A stretch of 64,000 nucleotides of DNA, taken from Bacillota bacterium (GTDB lineage: Bacteria > Bacillota > Clostridia > Acetivibrionales > DTU013). A program made the translations under genes and the position numbers. How positions within the stretch are numbered: the first letter of the stretch is position 1; the number at the start of each line of letters is the position of its first letter. The DNA is taken from positions 124,001 to 188,000 of the forward strand of contig JAFABI010000010.1 in assembly GCA_023426125.1 (NCBI GenBank), in the 5' to 3' direction. Of this stretch, positions 34,911 through 44,261 are shown in pieces. The notes beneath the pieces were generated by a model that was given only the letters and a program-made list of their open reading frames with translations, ran no database searches and was not told the origin of the DNA.

Positions 34911-34957
34911 GAGCACTGGTGAAAATGCAACTTACGCTGAGATTCTCCGTGCTCCTA
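34911..34957. repeat. Foldback repeat of the GGAGCACTG family, short form
   Basis: GAGCACTGGTGAAAATGC at the left and CGTGCTCC at the right, 47 bases in all, 20 bases before the CcdA-like ATG. It reads as the two ends of the 24087 element with the centre missing. Confidence 0.6.
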
Positions 34958-35073
34958 TAGTATCATGCGCGTTTCAGTGGTCTCAATTAAAGGATAATTG
35001 GTAAGCCCGAAAAACACAAGGGACATTTTATTTGCGATGGTACAATTTTGTAGAAAGCCTGATCCATGACAAA

Positions 35074-35101
35074 GGAAAGCCGATTTTAAAATCGGCTTTC
35101 C
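35074..35101. terminator. 28-base perfect palindrome downstream of the SLH gene
   Basis: GGAAAGCCGATTTT and its exact reverse complement meet without a loop gap (35074-35101), followed by TTGC on the plus strand and TTTG on the minus. It lies 50 bases after the SLH stop and probably ends that transcript. The 180 bases above it show nothing else. Confidence 0.65.
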
Positions 35102-35151
35102 TTGCTTCTTCCTGGCTTCCGTTCACATTTTAACCGCAGGGACCCTACCGG

Positions 35152-36735
35152 TCACGGACGGTCATATATCCGTGCTGTGCCTGTGACCGTGCTGCTTTTG
35201 TCTGTGTTGGCCCCATCGGATATATTGGATACTTTTATCGTATGGGATAATGCTCCATCGAGCTTCAATCCCGATATTGTCGTAATTTCACCCTTTGCAG
35301 CTCCTACAGGGACATTATCGATCATAATCGTCCCCGATGCTACGGGCTCATTAAACATAAGTGAAACAGACGTAATAAGCTTACCGTCGTCGGTACACTT
35401 AACCTGTTCTATATCCGGCGGGGTACGATCATCCACTGTAAAATCGGACGAATAGGGCAAAAATTTCTTTCCGTCGCTAAACCGCTCTATACCCGCTTTT
35501 ATATTCACCGTAATATTTGTTCTTTTCTCCAGCGGCTCCAGCAGATTGATAATGGCATAGCCCGTATCATCTTTGGAATTTGCGACAGTTATGCCGCCTA
35601 TGGGGACAGCCTTTCCGCTTTCGTCAAGCAGGACGTAATTGTCCGGGTTTTTTGCACTCTCAACCTCCGCTCCGTCGCTGAACCTTACTCTGATCTGATT
35701 TGCATTCAATGGCATCACATATTTCACTAAAGGAGTGCTTCCGGATATAGGGATCGTTTTTGCACAGTTAATGGTTTCGCCGTTTCCGCCCTTAAACCTG
35801 AACGAAAATCTTACTGTTTCGGGCATTTGCGTATCTCCGCTTACAACAGGGTAAAAGGACACTTCAGCAGCCACACGTTCTCCGACTACAGTCGTCCATT
35901 TTCTGTAGCTCTCGCTTGTATCCAGGTTTTTGTCGGACACTCCGTCCCCGTAGGGGGTTTTTTGACCCGAAATGCTCCAGACACCCAGTGCTTCTATCGG
36001 CCTGGAAAATGCAAAATACAATCTTCCCTGTCCGCCGGTGACCTGAATGTTGGCAAGTGCATCAAGCTCTTCCTGCATTTTAGCCCTTCCGGTCATGAAC
36101 CGGTCCGTTACCACGGCCATCTGCTCCTTTGTAACACTGGCAGAAGGGCTGAAGGTCTTGCTGCCCGTCCCCTTCATCATTCCGCAGTATACTGCCAGAT
36201 TTACGGCGTCCCTGGCCCATCCGGATATTTTTCCATAATCCTCGAACCGCTCCGTCCCCGATTTTTCATCGTTTGCCAGGATAAATGCAGTCCGGGCAAG
36301 CTTCATGCCGTTGATAAACATTTTCGCCAGCTGCTCCCGGGTACACTTTTCATCCGGCGCAAACAATCCGGGAGCGACACCGCTGACAATCCTCTCCTTA
36401 TAAGCCGCTTCAACATATCTATAAGCCCAATGCCCCTTTGGTACGTCGGCAAAGGAAGGTTGTTCGGGAACCGCATCGGTATCCAGTCCCAGAGACATTA
36501 CCAGCATTTTTACCATTTCCGAGCGGGTCACCGGGTCGCGGGGATGGAAGTTGCCGTTTCCATCGCCGCTGATGATGCCCCTGTCAGCCAGATTCCTTAT
36601 GGATTGCGTGGCAAAATCAGAGCTTCGTGCAATATCCTTAATCTCCACTGCGTGAACCGCCGTACCGGACCATAAAAATGCAGCAGCCAAACCAATAATA
36701 ATGCTTCTTATACAATACCGCATGCTGTTTTTCAT
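35152..36735 (-). CDS. S-layer homology (SLH) domain surface protein
   Basis: A 527-residue secreted protein: signal peptide ending near TAVHA, then three SLH domains (about residues 32-80, 92-150 and 160-215) with patterns such as AIRNLADRGIISGDGNGNF-like spacing and FADVPKGHWAYRYVEAA. SLH domains anchor proteins to pyruvylated cell-wall polymer. The rest is Ig-like: NPDNYVLLDESGKAV and later VKCTDDGKLITSVSLMFNE look like big Ig/SbsA repeats. It is a typical clostridial surface or S-layer-associated protein. No active-site motif was seen. The gene stands alone. Confidence 0.9.
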   Translation of the reverse strand: MKNSMRYCIRSIIIGLAAAFLWSGTAVHAVEIKDIARSSDFATQSIRNLADRGIISGDGNGNFHPRDPVTRSEMVKMLVMSLGLDTDAVPEQPSFADVPKGHWAYRYVEAAYKERIVSGVAPGLFAPDEKCTREQLAKMFINGMKLARTAFILANDEKSGTERFEDYGKISGWARDAVNLAVYCGMMKGTGSKTFSPSASVTKEQMAVVTDRFMTGRAKMQEELDALANIQVTGGQGRLYFAFSRPIEALGVWSISGQKTPYGDGVSDKNLDTSESYRKWTTVVGERVAAEVSFYPVVSGDTQMPETVRFSFRFKGGNGETINCAKTIPISGSTPLVKYVMPLNANQIRVRFSDGAEVESAKNPDNYVLLDESGKAVPIGGITVANSKDDTGYAIINLLEPLEKRTNITVNIKAGIERFSDGKKFLPYSSDFTVDDRTPPDIEQVKCTDDGKLITSVSLMFNEPVASGTIMIDNVPVGAAKGEITTISGLKLDGALSHTIKVSNISDGANTDKSSTVTGTARIYDRP

Positions 36736-36831
36736 CTTTTCAACTCTCCCAGGTATAAATTCGTGTGAATGTCTTAAAGATATTATAGCAGTATTATGTC
36801 AACTAAAGCATTGTTATTTTTTTCATCGGAA

Positions 36832-37530
36832 TCAATATTTTACTCCCTGCAATACATCTTTTTTTCCGCCGCACCCGGGGAGTTTATCAAGCGTAAAGCC
36901 AGCTGCTACGAGGGCATGTCTTACAACACTTGCTACAGTAAAAGTAGAACAGGTACCTCCGGCTTTTGTCTTCTTCCCAATTGCCATAAGCAGCTCAGGA
37001 CGCCATATTGAGGGGTTTTTTTTAGGACCGTGCCCATCAAGGAACCAGACATCGCAGGGCTTTTCCAAAGCCTCCACCATTTCCAGCGCTTCACCTATCC
37101 AAAGCCTTATCTCGAGGGTTCCAAAGGACTGCCGTATTTTCATTGAATGCCCGCCTGCCGCGGTGATATCAATGCTCCGATATGCTTCCACAAGCCTGTC
37201 GACGCCCTCACCGGCCCGGTCTCTGAATCCATCCAGGATCTGCAGCATTCTCTCAGGACTCATAGGATACAGTTCAACAGAATTATATTCTATGGAAGCA
37301 TTTTCCAAACCGCTCTTTTCCATGAATTCCATAAGCGAAAGTACGACGCGACCGGCTCCAAAGCCGGTTTCACCAATGATAAAAGGAGTTTTTGACTCCA
37401 TTCCCATAGTAATCCGCTCAATCAGATTATTATTCCTGAAATAGATCTGCTGTGCTTCGTCCAATGCATTGACCACATCAAAATAGCGATCATCAAAATG
37501 TTCATTTACAAGGTATGAAGGTATTAACAT
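36832..37530 (-). CDS. mnmD: MnmD-like tRNA 5-methylaminomethyl-2-thiouridine methyltransferase
   Basis: About 232 residues. Seen: ETGFGAGRVVLSLMEF (SAM motif), VELYPMSPER, and WFLDGHGPKKNPSIW, which matches the WFLDGFAPxxNPxxW motif of MnmD/MnmC methyltransferases. The enzyme makes the last methyl step of mnm5s2U34 in tRNA wobble position using S-adenosylmethionine. Bacteria without the two-domain MnmC carry stand-alone MnmD. The ATG at 37530 is used; a GTG three codons earlier is possible and both have weak ribosome sites. It is unlinked from mnmEG in this window. Confidence 0.85.
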   Translation of the reverse strand: MLIPSYLVNEHFDDRYFDVVNALDEAQQIYFRNNNLIERITMGMESKTPFIIGETGFGAGRVVLSLMEFMEKSGLENASIEYNSVELYPMSPERMLQILDGFRDRAGEGVDRLVEAYRSIDITAAGGHSMKIRQSFGTLEIRLWIGEALEMVEALEKPCDVWFLDGHGPKKNPSIWRPELLMAIGKKTKAGGTCSTFTVASVVRHALVAAGFTLDKLPGCGGKKDVLQGVKY

Positions 37531-37609
37531 ATATCCCACTTTCGACTGGAATTACAATGAAGGAATAGATGACTATATCCAGCCGATTCCGTCAATATTT
37601 TCCTATTCT

Positions 37610-37915
37610 TCACAGATGTTGAAAATCAATCTCTAAAAAACGGGTTACTTCCTTCTTCCACCTTTGCTCAACAAAATCAACATGGGATGGATGCCGGGAA
37701 TAGGCATCATACGCCGCCTGATCCTCAAACTCCATGGAAAAACCGAAATGGTAATCGTTCTTAGCGCTTACCTGCCGCATTACCTCAAATTTTTCTACCG
37801 TAGGAATGGCACTTAAAATAGCCTGACCATCCAATAAGAATTTCTGGGTTTCCTGGGCTTCCGGTCCATACTTCAAGCTAAATATGACCATGTGCCGTAT
37901 TCTAGAATCTGACAT
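37610..37915 (-). CDS. Dabb-family (stress-responsive A/B barrel) protein
   Basis: About 101 residues from the ATG at 37915, which has GGAGG upstream; the longer frame has no ribosome site. Seen: RIRHMVIFSLKYGPEAQE, IPTVEKFEVMRQVSAKNDYHFGFSMEFEDQ and YSRHPSHVDFVEQRW, the standard dimeric alpha/beta barrel pattern. Family members bind or cyclise small molecules or respond to salt stress; the exact role is unknown. Its stop is 100 bases from the glycosylase start region, without evident coupling. Confidence 0.88.
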   Translation of the reverse strand: MSDSRIRHMVIFSLKYGPEAQETQKFLLDGQAILSAIPTVEKFEVMRQVSAKNDYHFGFSMEFEDQAAYDAYSRHPSHVDFVEQRWKKEVTRFLEIDFQHL

Positions 37916-38019
37916 CGCTTTATCCTCCATTCTATCGTATACCGTTTTGTCATGCCGGGGGTTTACCGTCAGTTCTGACGCACATATTCCCAAGAGGTAA
38001 GCAGATAGGCTTTTCATAT

Positions 38020-38832
38020 CTATTCAACCTGGCAGTCAGGACAGTAGAAGCATTTTCGTGACGAAAGCTCAATCTTGATGATCGTTCCCCCACATCGTTT
38101 ACATTTCTCCCCTTCCCGGTCATAAACAAGCATATGTTTATTGTAGCCTCCCGTAAGCTGATCGCCCGTAAAAAGAGGGTTATCCATATACCCTCCCAGA
38201 GAAATAGCATTTGGCAAGACAGTATGAATTGAATTATAAATTGCCGATATGTTCTCATCATTAAGAGAAGCCACAGGTACAGACGGCCTGATTTTCGCCT
38301 CAAAGCAAATTTCATCCGAGTAACAATTGCCAATACCGGAGATGACTTGTTGATCCAGAAGGGTCAATTTTAGTTTCCCTTTCTTATTTCGTAACAGCTG
38401 TTGCAAGACAGGAAATGTAAAATCGGCATCAAGCGGTTCAGGTCCCAAATCAGCCAAATCCTGTTGCAAGGCCTGATCATCAAGCAAGTGCAGATAACCT
38501 AGCCGCAAACCGATAAAGTACAGTCGAATATCTCCAAAGGATAGAATGACTTGCTTTGTACGATCAGGATTATCCTTTTCATTCCCAATGTACATCCAGC
38601 CTCCCAGCATTAAATGCAATAAGAGTTTTTTTCCTGAACTCAAGCTAAAAATCAAATGCTTTGCCCGCCGGTCAATTTTTAGAATCTGTTTTTCCATTAA
38701 CTCCCGGACAAAATCAGAACTGGTTACATTGATCGACTTTTCCCTATTAATTTCAATATTTGAAACAGACCTTCCCACAAGCTTCTGATTAAGCAAGCTT
38801 TTATAGGTTTCCATTTCAGGAAGCTCCGGCAT
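38020..38832 (-). CDS. Fpg/Nei-family DNA glycosylase
   Basis: A 270-residue base-excision repair enzyme. Seen: MPELPEMET with the catalytic P2 and E3, HLMLGGWMYIG (the usual HLRMTG loop, here varied), ISGIGNCYSDEICFEAKI (the helix-two-turn-helix), and a C-terminal zinc finger CKRCGG...CFYCPDCQ with the usual DNA contact. Fpg removes oxidised purines such as 8-oxoguanine and cuts the backbone by beta/delta elimination. The ATG at 38832 fits the processed proline. Which base it prefers cannot be told. Confidence 0.9.
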   Translation of the reverse strand: MPELPEMETYKSLLNQKLVGRSVSNIEINREKSINVTSSDFVRELMEKQILKIDRRAKHLIFSLSSGKKLLLHLMLGGWMYIGNEKDNPDRTKQVILSFGDIRLYFIGLRLGYLHLLDDQALQQDLADLGPEPLDADFTFPVLQQLLRNKKGKLKLTLLDQQVISGIGNCYSDEICFEAKIRPSVPVASLNDENISAIYNSIHTVLPNAISLGGYMDNPLFTGDQLTGGYNKHMLVYDREGEKCKRCGGTIIKIELSSRKCFYCPDCQVE

Positions 38833-38973
38833 GGCTCCATTCTCCTTCATTTAGACTGATATTATTAGTATAAAGAGCCGGAGGAAATTTCATGCATCCT
38901 TAATATTCCGGTGTCTTCTTACAAAAATACTCCAGTCTGGCAGCCGTCCTTCAAAATACCTCCGGACCCGGCT

Positions 38974-40281
38974 TCACAATTTCAGGGTCCTGCACACCTT
39001 TACCTTTGATACCTTCTTCTCGTCCACTTCTTCTATCTTAAATACAAGCTCATCGAACTCAATGGTCGATTTATCGCCCTTTTCCGGGATCCTCCCCAGT
39101 TGCCCGATGACAAAGCCGCTAAGGGTTTCAAAGTCATCCACCGGGAGTTTGGCGCCCAGCGCGTCCTGCACTTCGTCAAGGCTGACGGAGCCTTTGATGA
39201 TATACGTATTTTCGTCTATTTTCTCCATGTTCTTTTCTTCTTCATCATCTTCATCAAAGATATTGCCGACAATTTCCTCGATCAAATCCTCCAGGGTGAC
39301 AAGCCCGGCTGTCCCTCCATATTCATCGATAATAATAGCCATATGGGTCTTATTCTTTTTCAGTTCCTTAAACAGTTCATCGGTGCTTTTGGAAGCAGGC
39401 ACAAAATATGGTGGTTTTATCAGATTCCTCAGGTCAAAAACCGTTTTATCATAATCGTCGGTCAGATACTGGATAAGGTATTTGGAATGCATCACTCCAA
39501 TAATGTTATCGATATTATCTTCGTATACCGGTACTCTGGAATACCTCTCCGTATTGGCAAAAGCAGTCACCTCATCCAGGCCCGCATCCACGGGAAGCGC
39601 CGCAATATCCGTTCTGTGTGTCATTATGTCCGAAACGGTTTTATTATTAAATTCAAAGATGTTATTGATCATCTCTTTCTCCGTTTCATGGATGGCGCCT
39701 TTTTCCTCTCCTACATCCACCATCATCCGGATTTCTTCTTCCGTGACCTGATCTTCCTCCGCATGAGGGTCGACGCCCAACAGCCTTACGAAGAAATTGG
39801 TAGAAACCGTAAGGAGCTTTACAAACGGTGCTGCTATGACCGAAAGCACATGCAGCGGATTTGCCACAAACATGGCAATCGGTTCGGATTTCTTCATGGC
39901 GATCCTTTTGGGAACAAGCTCCCCAAGAACCAGCGTGAAATACGATAAGAGAATTGTAATGACAACGACTGCCGCCGTTTTAAGCACAGCCTCGGGAATC
40001 GGCACACCGGCAGCCACCAGGGATTTAACCAGGGGATCTGCAAAGCTTTCCGACGCAAATGCGCTTGCCAGGAAGCCTGCCAGTGTTATCCCTATCTGGA
40101 TCGTGGCCAGAAACCGGCTGGGCTCGCCTAAAAGATTTTTGAGAAGCATGGCCTTTTTATTGCCGTCTTCGGCCATGATGCGGATTTTGTTATCGTTTAG
40201 GGATATAAGCGCAATCTCTGAAGCAGCAAAGAACGCATTCAACACAATGAGTACCAGTAAAACAAAAATTTCCGTAAACAA
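38974..40281 (-). CDS. CNNM/CorC-type (hemolysin C-like) membrane protein with CBS domains
   Basis: A 435-residue protein: a CNNM membrane domain (residues 1-190, four hydrophobic segments, with NAFFAASEIALISLND and ATIQIGITLAGFLASAF), two CBS domains (residues 205-330, MTHRTDIAALPVDAG and FVPASKSTDELFKEL), and a CorC_HlyC C-terminal domain (residues 350-430). Such proteins take part in magnesium or cobalt efflux or resistance. The start is a TTG six bases after GGAGG. Its leader holds a 36-codon ORF and a T-rich hairpin region. Confidence 0.92.
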   Translation of the reverse strand: MFTEIFVLLVLIVLNAFFAASEIALISLNDNKIRIMAEDGNKKAMLLKNLLGEPSRFLATIQIGITLAGFLASAFASESFADPLVKSLVAAGVPIPEAVLKTAAVVVITILLSYFTLVLGELVPKRIAMKKSEPIAMFVANPLHVLSVIAAPFVKLLTVSTNFFVRLLGVDPHAEEDQVTEEEIRMMVDVGEEKGAIHETEKEMINNIFEFNNKTVSDIMTHRTDIAALPVDAGLDEVTAFANTERYSRVPVYEDNIDNIIGVMHSKYLIQYLTDDYDKTVFDLRNLIKPPYFVPASKSTDELFKELKKNKTHMAIIIDEYGGTAGLVTLEDLIEEIVGNIFDEDDEEEKNMEKIDENTYIIKGSVSLDEVQDALGAKLPVDDFETLSGFVIGQLGRIPEKGDKSTIEFDELVFKIEEVDEKKVSKVKVCRTLKL

Positions 40282-40353
40282 AATATACCTCCTTCAATTA
40301 ATTAAAAAACACGAGCAAATAAAAAAAGACGCATCAGAACCGGAATACGGCCT

Positions 40354-40464
40354 CTACGGTCTTCTATAAAAGTCTGTCTTTGCATATCTTTTTGTTTTAA
40401 GTACAAGCGCCCATAATGTCAATGCCTTATTACTGTTGCCCGTATCCTCAGGATTATCATCCAT
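40354..40464 (-). CDS. 36-codon leader ORF before the CNNM gene
   Basis: ATG at 40464 with GGGGGTGGG a few bases upstream encodes 36 residues beginning MDDNPEDTGN and ending DFYRRP before a stop. After the stop come a weak hairpin, then a run of seven T (minus strand, near 40321-40327), and then the CNNM ribosome site. A TTGACA lies about 70 bases upstream of the ATG. The layout resembles a leader peptide with an attenuator, as in Mg2+-controlled leaders (mgtL, corL), but no family is recognised and expression is unproven. Confidence 0.45.
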   Translation of the reverse strand: MDDNPEDTGNSNKALTLWALVLKTKRYAKTDFYRRP

Positions 40465-40636
40465 TAATTTCCCACCCCCTCTAAGCTTTTTCTCGATTCT
40501 AATTTACTATATTGCCTCAGCCAATGTCAAGCAAGGCCAGGAATATTACAACCAAATAGCCGCCGGATGTGGAACTTAAAAGCTTCTTTCTCCATCAGGC
40601 TCATTCATGCTTCGATTTTCTCTGTCAAATGTTAGC

Positions 40637-40656
40637 AAAAAGGCCGCAATGGCGGC
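40637..40656 (-). terminator. Terminator of the chemotaxis receptor gene
   Basis: On the minus strand GCCGCCATTGCGGC is followed directly by CTTTTT. It begins eight bases after the receptor stop codon. Confidence 0.65.
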
Positions 40657-40664
40657 AAAGCGGC

Positions 40665-42719
40665 TTACTCTGTTCTAAACACATCTATTTCCTCTTTCAG
40701 CCGGGTAGCAAGGGACAATAATTCCTCCGCCCGTGCCGCCATCTCCTGCGACGAGGCCATTTGCTCCTCTGTTGTTGCCGCCACCTGCTGGGAATGGGCC
40801 GCCGTTTCCTGAATAATTCCCGATATCTCGGCAACAGCGTTTACAATCTCCTCCGACAAAGCCATAATGGTGGTGAAAGCGGTATGAATCCGCATCACTT
40901 CTTTCTCCGTGTTGACAACCATGTCTACGATTTTCTCCAGGGATTCCCCTCCAACCTTGATTTGCTCCATCTGGAGATTGACGCTTTCCCTGCTGCTTTC
41001 CATGGTGCCGACCGTGATCTCGGTTTCTTCCTGGACGGCTTTGATCAGCTCCCGGATATTTTTGGCCGCCTCACTGGATTCTTCCGCCAGCTTGCGGATT
41101 TCTTCGGCTACGACGGAAAAGCCTTTCCCGGTTTCTCCCGCCCGTGCGGCTTCAATGGATGCGTTTAATGCCAGAAGGTTTGTCTGGGAGGCGATACCTG
41201 TAATAAGCCGTACGATCTCACCGATTTCCCTGGATCTCCCCTCCAGGTTCTTCATGGAGCCGGTGGCGGTCTCAACCGTCCTGCTGACATTTGACATTTT
41301 TTCAATGGAAGCAAAAATGGAATCCCTGCCGGTCTCAGCTATTTTTGTGGATACCCGGGCGTTGTCCAGAGCCTGCCTTACCGTTGCAAAGCCTTTTTCC
41401 ACTTCCTCCTTGTTCTTATTGATGAGGTCGATCACCATCTCCACAAATTCGTTTTGCTTCGAGGTACCTGTGGCAACCTCTCCGCTGGCTGCCGCTATTT
41501 GTTCGGCTGATTTTCCGGTGGCCTCCGCAATGCCTGCGATCTGCATGGCGCTTTCCGTTGTCTTAACGGAACTGGCTTTTATATTGCGGACCAGTTCCCG
41601 GATTCTTACCACAAATTTCAGAAATGTTCCTGCCAGCTGGCCTACTTCATCTTTTTGTTTTACCAGCCTGGCCGGGACGTCCTGGCTCAAGTCAAATCTT
41701 TCAAGAAATGCGGCATACTTTTTAAGGTTGGTGAGCTGTTTTGTAAGGTTTATCGAGAACAGGTATACGGTAATTATGCCTGCCAGGAGAAAAAACACCG
41801 ACAGGAATAAAAACGCCTTTCTCATATCAGCCAGACTTGAAAACATTTCAGACTTGTATGCCTGAAGGGCTATTGACCAGTTTAAGCTGTCGATATGGGC
41901 AAAGCCCAGGTACATGTCCACACCATTGTACTCATATTCGCCAAAACCGTTTTCACCGTCCATCATCCGCTGCCGGAGACTGTCATAGTTTTTATACCCG
42001 GCGCTGTCCTGGGCACTTTTTTCCGATGTCGACGCTGAAGAAACCGCATCAGCCTGCCCGCTGTCGGGCAGTATCAGCTGGTTAAGCAGTTTTATATCCG
42101 TATGGGCGATGGTTTTGCCGGCGCTGTTGACCAGGAAGGTCGACCCTGTCCTGCCGATGGTTATTTCCTTTGCAAGGTTGCTCAATTCATAGCCGTCTCT
42201 GGTTGCTATAAGGACGCCTGCAGTCTCGTTTCCTATCTTGATGGGGACTGCATACACCATCACAATGGTGCCGTCTACTTCGCTTTTCATAGGGTCCGAC
42301 ATGGCCCTCTCGCCCTTGATGGCTTTCTGGAAATAATCCTGTCCACTGATATCCTCATTCTTTCCATCCTGGTATGTAGCCTTCCCTTCAGGGTCGACAA
42401 CCGCCATCCTTATATGGCCAAGCCTGCTTGTTTCCTTTGCTATCAGGGCTTTTATCTCTGCCATGTCACTGCCGGAACCTTTTATCGAGAGCATTGCATC
42501 TGAGGCAGCTATGATTTCAAGAGAGTTGAACTGGCTCAATACCCGGGCTTCAAACGTTCTTGCGCCTTCGTCTGCCAGCTTTGTAAGCATGTCCTGGGTA
42601 TTTTTCGCCAGGGAAACGGACGCATCATAATAGGATATGCCTCCCAGCCCCGCGCATACAAGGATCAGCATACTGCTCATAAGAACTACGATCTTGGTTC
42701 TCAGACTTTTTGCAAACAT
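40665..42719 (-). CDS. Methyl-accepting chemotaxis protein with dCache sensor
   Basis: A 684-residue transmembrane receptor. Seen: TM1 about residues 8-28, an outer dCache domain (30-300) with VDPEGKATYQDGKNEDISGQDYF and VNSAGKTIAHTDIKLL, TM2 about 303-325, a HAMP linker, and a cytoplasmic MA domain with the GIASQTNLLALNASIEAARAGETGKGF hairpin tip split here as GIASQTNLLALNASIEAARA. It senses small ligands outside and signals to CheA. The ATG at 42719 has GGGGAG eight bases before it; an upstream GTG is also in frame. It is an orphan receptor with no chemotaxis cluster nearby. Confidence 0.95.
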   Translation of the reverse strand: MFAKSLRTKIVVLMSSMLILVCAGLGGISYYDASVSLAKNTQDMLTKLADEGARTFEARVLSQFNSLEIIAASDAMLSIKGSGSDMAEIKALIAKETSRLGHIRMAVVDPEGKATYQDGKNEDISGQDYFQKAIKGERAMSDPMKSEVDGTIVMVYAVPIKIGNETAGVLIATRDGYELSNLAKEITIGRTGSTFLVNSAGKTIAHTDIKLLNQLILPDSGQADAVSSASTSEKSAQDSAGYKNYDSLRQRMMDGENGFGEYEYNGVDMYLGFAHIDSLNWSIALQAYKSEMFSSLADMRKAFLFLSVFFLLAGIITVYLFSINLTKQLTNLKKYAAFLERFDLSQDVPARLVKQKDEVGQLAGTFLKFVVRIRELVRNIKASSVKTTESAMQIAGIAEATGKSAEQIAAASGEVATGTSKQNEFVEMVIDLINKNKEEVEKGFATVRQALDNARVSTKIAETGRDSIFASIEKMSNVSRTVETATGSMKNLEGRSREIGEIVRLITGIASQTNLLALNASIEAARAGETGKGFSVVAEEIRKLAEESSEAAKNIRELIKAVQEETEITVGTMESSRESVNLQMEQIKVGGESLEKIVDMVVNTEKEVMRIHTAFTTIMALSEEIVNAVAEISGIIQETAAHSQQVAATTEEQMASSQEMAARAEELLSLATRLKEEIDVFRTE

Positions 42720-42826
42720 TAACACAACTCCCCTTCAAAACTATAATATCAATACGGCTCAAAGTTTCCTGTCCGGACAACGGTCCATCCCTTACGCAAT
42801 GCCATATGGCGGCAAACCTGGGTACT

Positions 42827-43027
42827 GTAGGGGCGCGCATTGCGCGTCCGCAAAATGCAATCTACGTCAAACAGCTACCGGACGGCCAATGGCCGCCCTC
42901 ATGTCAATGTACCTGTCCCCTTGACACAATCCTATACGCCAGGAGACGGTCCTTGTCTGTCGCACCGTTCGCCCATTCCATGGTTTGCGCTCACTATCAT
43001 ACGAAGACGGCCAATGGCCGCCCCTGC
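42827..43027. repeat. GTAGGGGCG repeat copy 3 and a detached end
   Basis: 42827-42899 is a copy of the 77-base element with its last bases changed (GGCCGCCCTC). A detached right end, GACGGCCAATGGCCGCCCCTG, lies at 43007-43027. They fill much of the 570-base gap before the AEC gene. The rest of that gap shows only a promoter. Confidence 0.75.
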
Positions 43028-43113
43028 ATTGATTTTCCTTTTTATTGGTCGTTTTTGCCAATACTATTGTATTGTTATTTATACCCTCTCGTCAAGTCAT
43101 CAAGCAGCCTTTT

Positions 43114-43142
43114 TTGACATTGGCATCATTTTGTATTATCAT
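43114..43142 (+). promoter_or_regulatory. Promoter upstream of the AEC transporter gene
   Basis: TTGACA (43114-43119), 17 bases, TATCAT (43137-43142). It lies about 150 bases before the GTG start. Confidence 0.6.
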
Positions 43143-43295
43143 TATTGTTTATAATGAAATCGTAGTAGGAAGCAACAGGACATATAAAAGTTTGTACAAG
43201 TATGAGCTCGTATCCGGTCAATCGGAATGGCATGGAAGCTGTCCGGCAATTAAGGAACAAAAGCTGACAGGGTACGGACGGATGGAGATGCGGCT

Positions 43296-44219
43296 GTGGA
43301 TACGTTTGTCTACATATTGATTGAAATACTACTTCCGATTTTTCTTCTGGTAACCATCGGATTTGTCTTACAAAAGAAATTGAAAATGGATGTCAGGACC
43401 TTTACAAAGATCAACATGTTTATTTTTATTCCCGCAGTCTTGTTTACAAAGGTCTATAACACCGAAGTAACACTGCAGTTTTTCGGGACAGTATTTGCCT
43501 ATATTCTGGGAATTGAAGCCGCCATGTTTTTGTTAGGCGAATTCATCGCACGTGTTTTTAAATACCCGCGAAGCATCAAAAAAGCTTTTTCCAATTCGCT
43601 GTTGTTTTTCAACAGCGGCAATTATGGGCTGCCCCTTGTGGAATTGGTTTTTAAAGGCAACCCTCTTGCCACTACGGTCCAGATCTTTATCATGCTGATA
43701 CAAAATATCACAGGCAATACCTTCGGCGTTTTCCAGGCCAGCACCGGCAATTCCGGCTATAAAAAGGCATTGAAGTCTATCCTTCTTATGCCCTCTCCTT
43801 ATGTCCTGGCCGTGGTTCTCGTTATAAAGCTGTTGCATGTGAAGGTTCCCGATTTTATTATGGTACCGCTGAATTACATTTCCGGCGGTTTCATTGCGAT
43901 TGCCCTGATCACGCTTGGCGTCCAGCTGGCTGGAATAAAATTCGACTTTAGATTCCGGGATATCCTGCTTTCGTGCTTCATAAGATTAATGCTTTCCCCT
44001 GCCTTGGGATTCCTGCTTGTGCTGCTGTTGGGCGTCAAAGGCGTCATGGCCCAGTCGCTGATCCTGGGGGCGGCTACACCTACCGCGGTGAATACGGCAA
44101 TTATTGCAAAGGAATTTGACAATGAGCCTGAATATTCTTCACAAATTGTTTTTGTGTCCACGATTTTCAGCACATTTACCATATCGGCCATTATTTTTAT
44201 TATCGGCAGGTTTGTTTGA
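43296..44219 (+). CDS. AEC-family (auxin efflux carrier-like) transporter
   Basis: A 307-residue protein with about ten membrane segments. Seen: LLPIFLLVTIGFVLQKK at the start, FNSGNYGLPLVELVFKG (the family's N-x-G-x-x-G-x-P region) and LGAATPTAVNTAIIAKEFD near the end. Bacterial members move organic acids such as malate or malonate, or other anions. The start is a GTG eight bases after GGAG. It converges on the sialidase-like gene. The substrate is unknown. Confidence 0.9.
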   Translation: MDTFVYILIEILLPIFLLVTIGFVLQKKLKMDVRTFTKINMFIFIPAVLFTKVYNTEVTLQFFGTVFAYILGIEAAMFLLGEFIARVFKYPRSIKKAFSNSLLFFNSGNYGLPLVELVFKGNPLATTVQIFIMLIQNITGNTFGVFQASTGNSGYKKALKSILLMPSPYVLAVVLVIKLLHVKVPDFIMVPLNYISGGFIAIALITLGVQLAGIKFDFRFRDILLSCFIRLMLSPALGFLLVLLLGVKGVMAQSLILGAATPTAVNTAIIAKEFDNEPEYSSQIVFVSTIFSTFTISAIIFIIGRFV

Positions 44220-44261
44220 TTAGCTTGCAACCCCTTTGAAATACTTTTGTTCTTATTTCCG

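Noticed and set aside
39100..39948. 282-residue antisense ORF over the CNNM gene
   Set aside because: It is the complement of coding sequence, with histidine/phenylalanine-rich composition typical of such shadows.
40282..40664. Mg2+ (M-box) riboswitch before the CNNM gene
   Set aside because: I looked for the conserved M-box stretches and found none; a short ORF with a weak hairpin was found instead.
40909..41865. 318-residue antisense ORF over the chemotaxis receptor
   Set aside because: It is serine-rich and hydrophobic, the expected shadow of coiled-coil coding DNA.
42637..43320. Several ORFs of 91-135 residues before the AEC gene
   Set aside because: They are translations of repeat copies; no ribosome sites or shared families.
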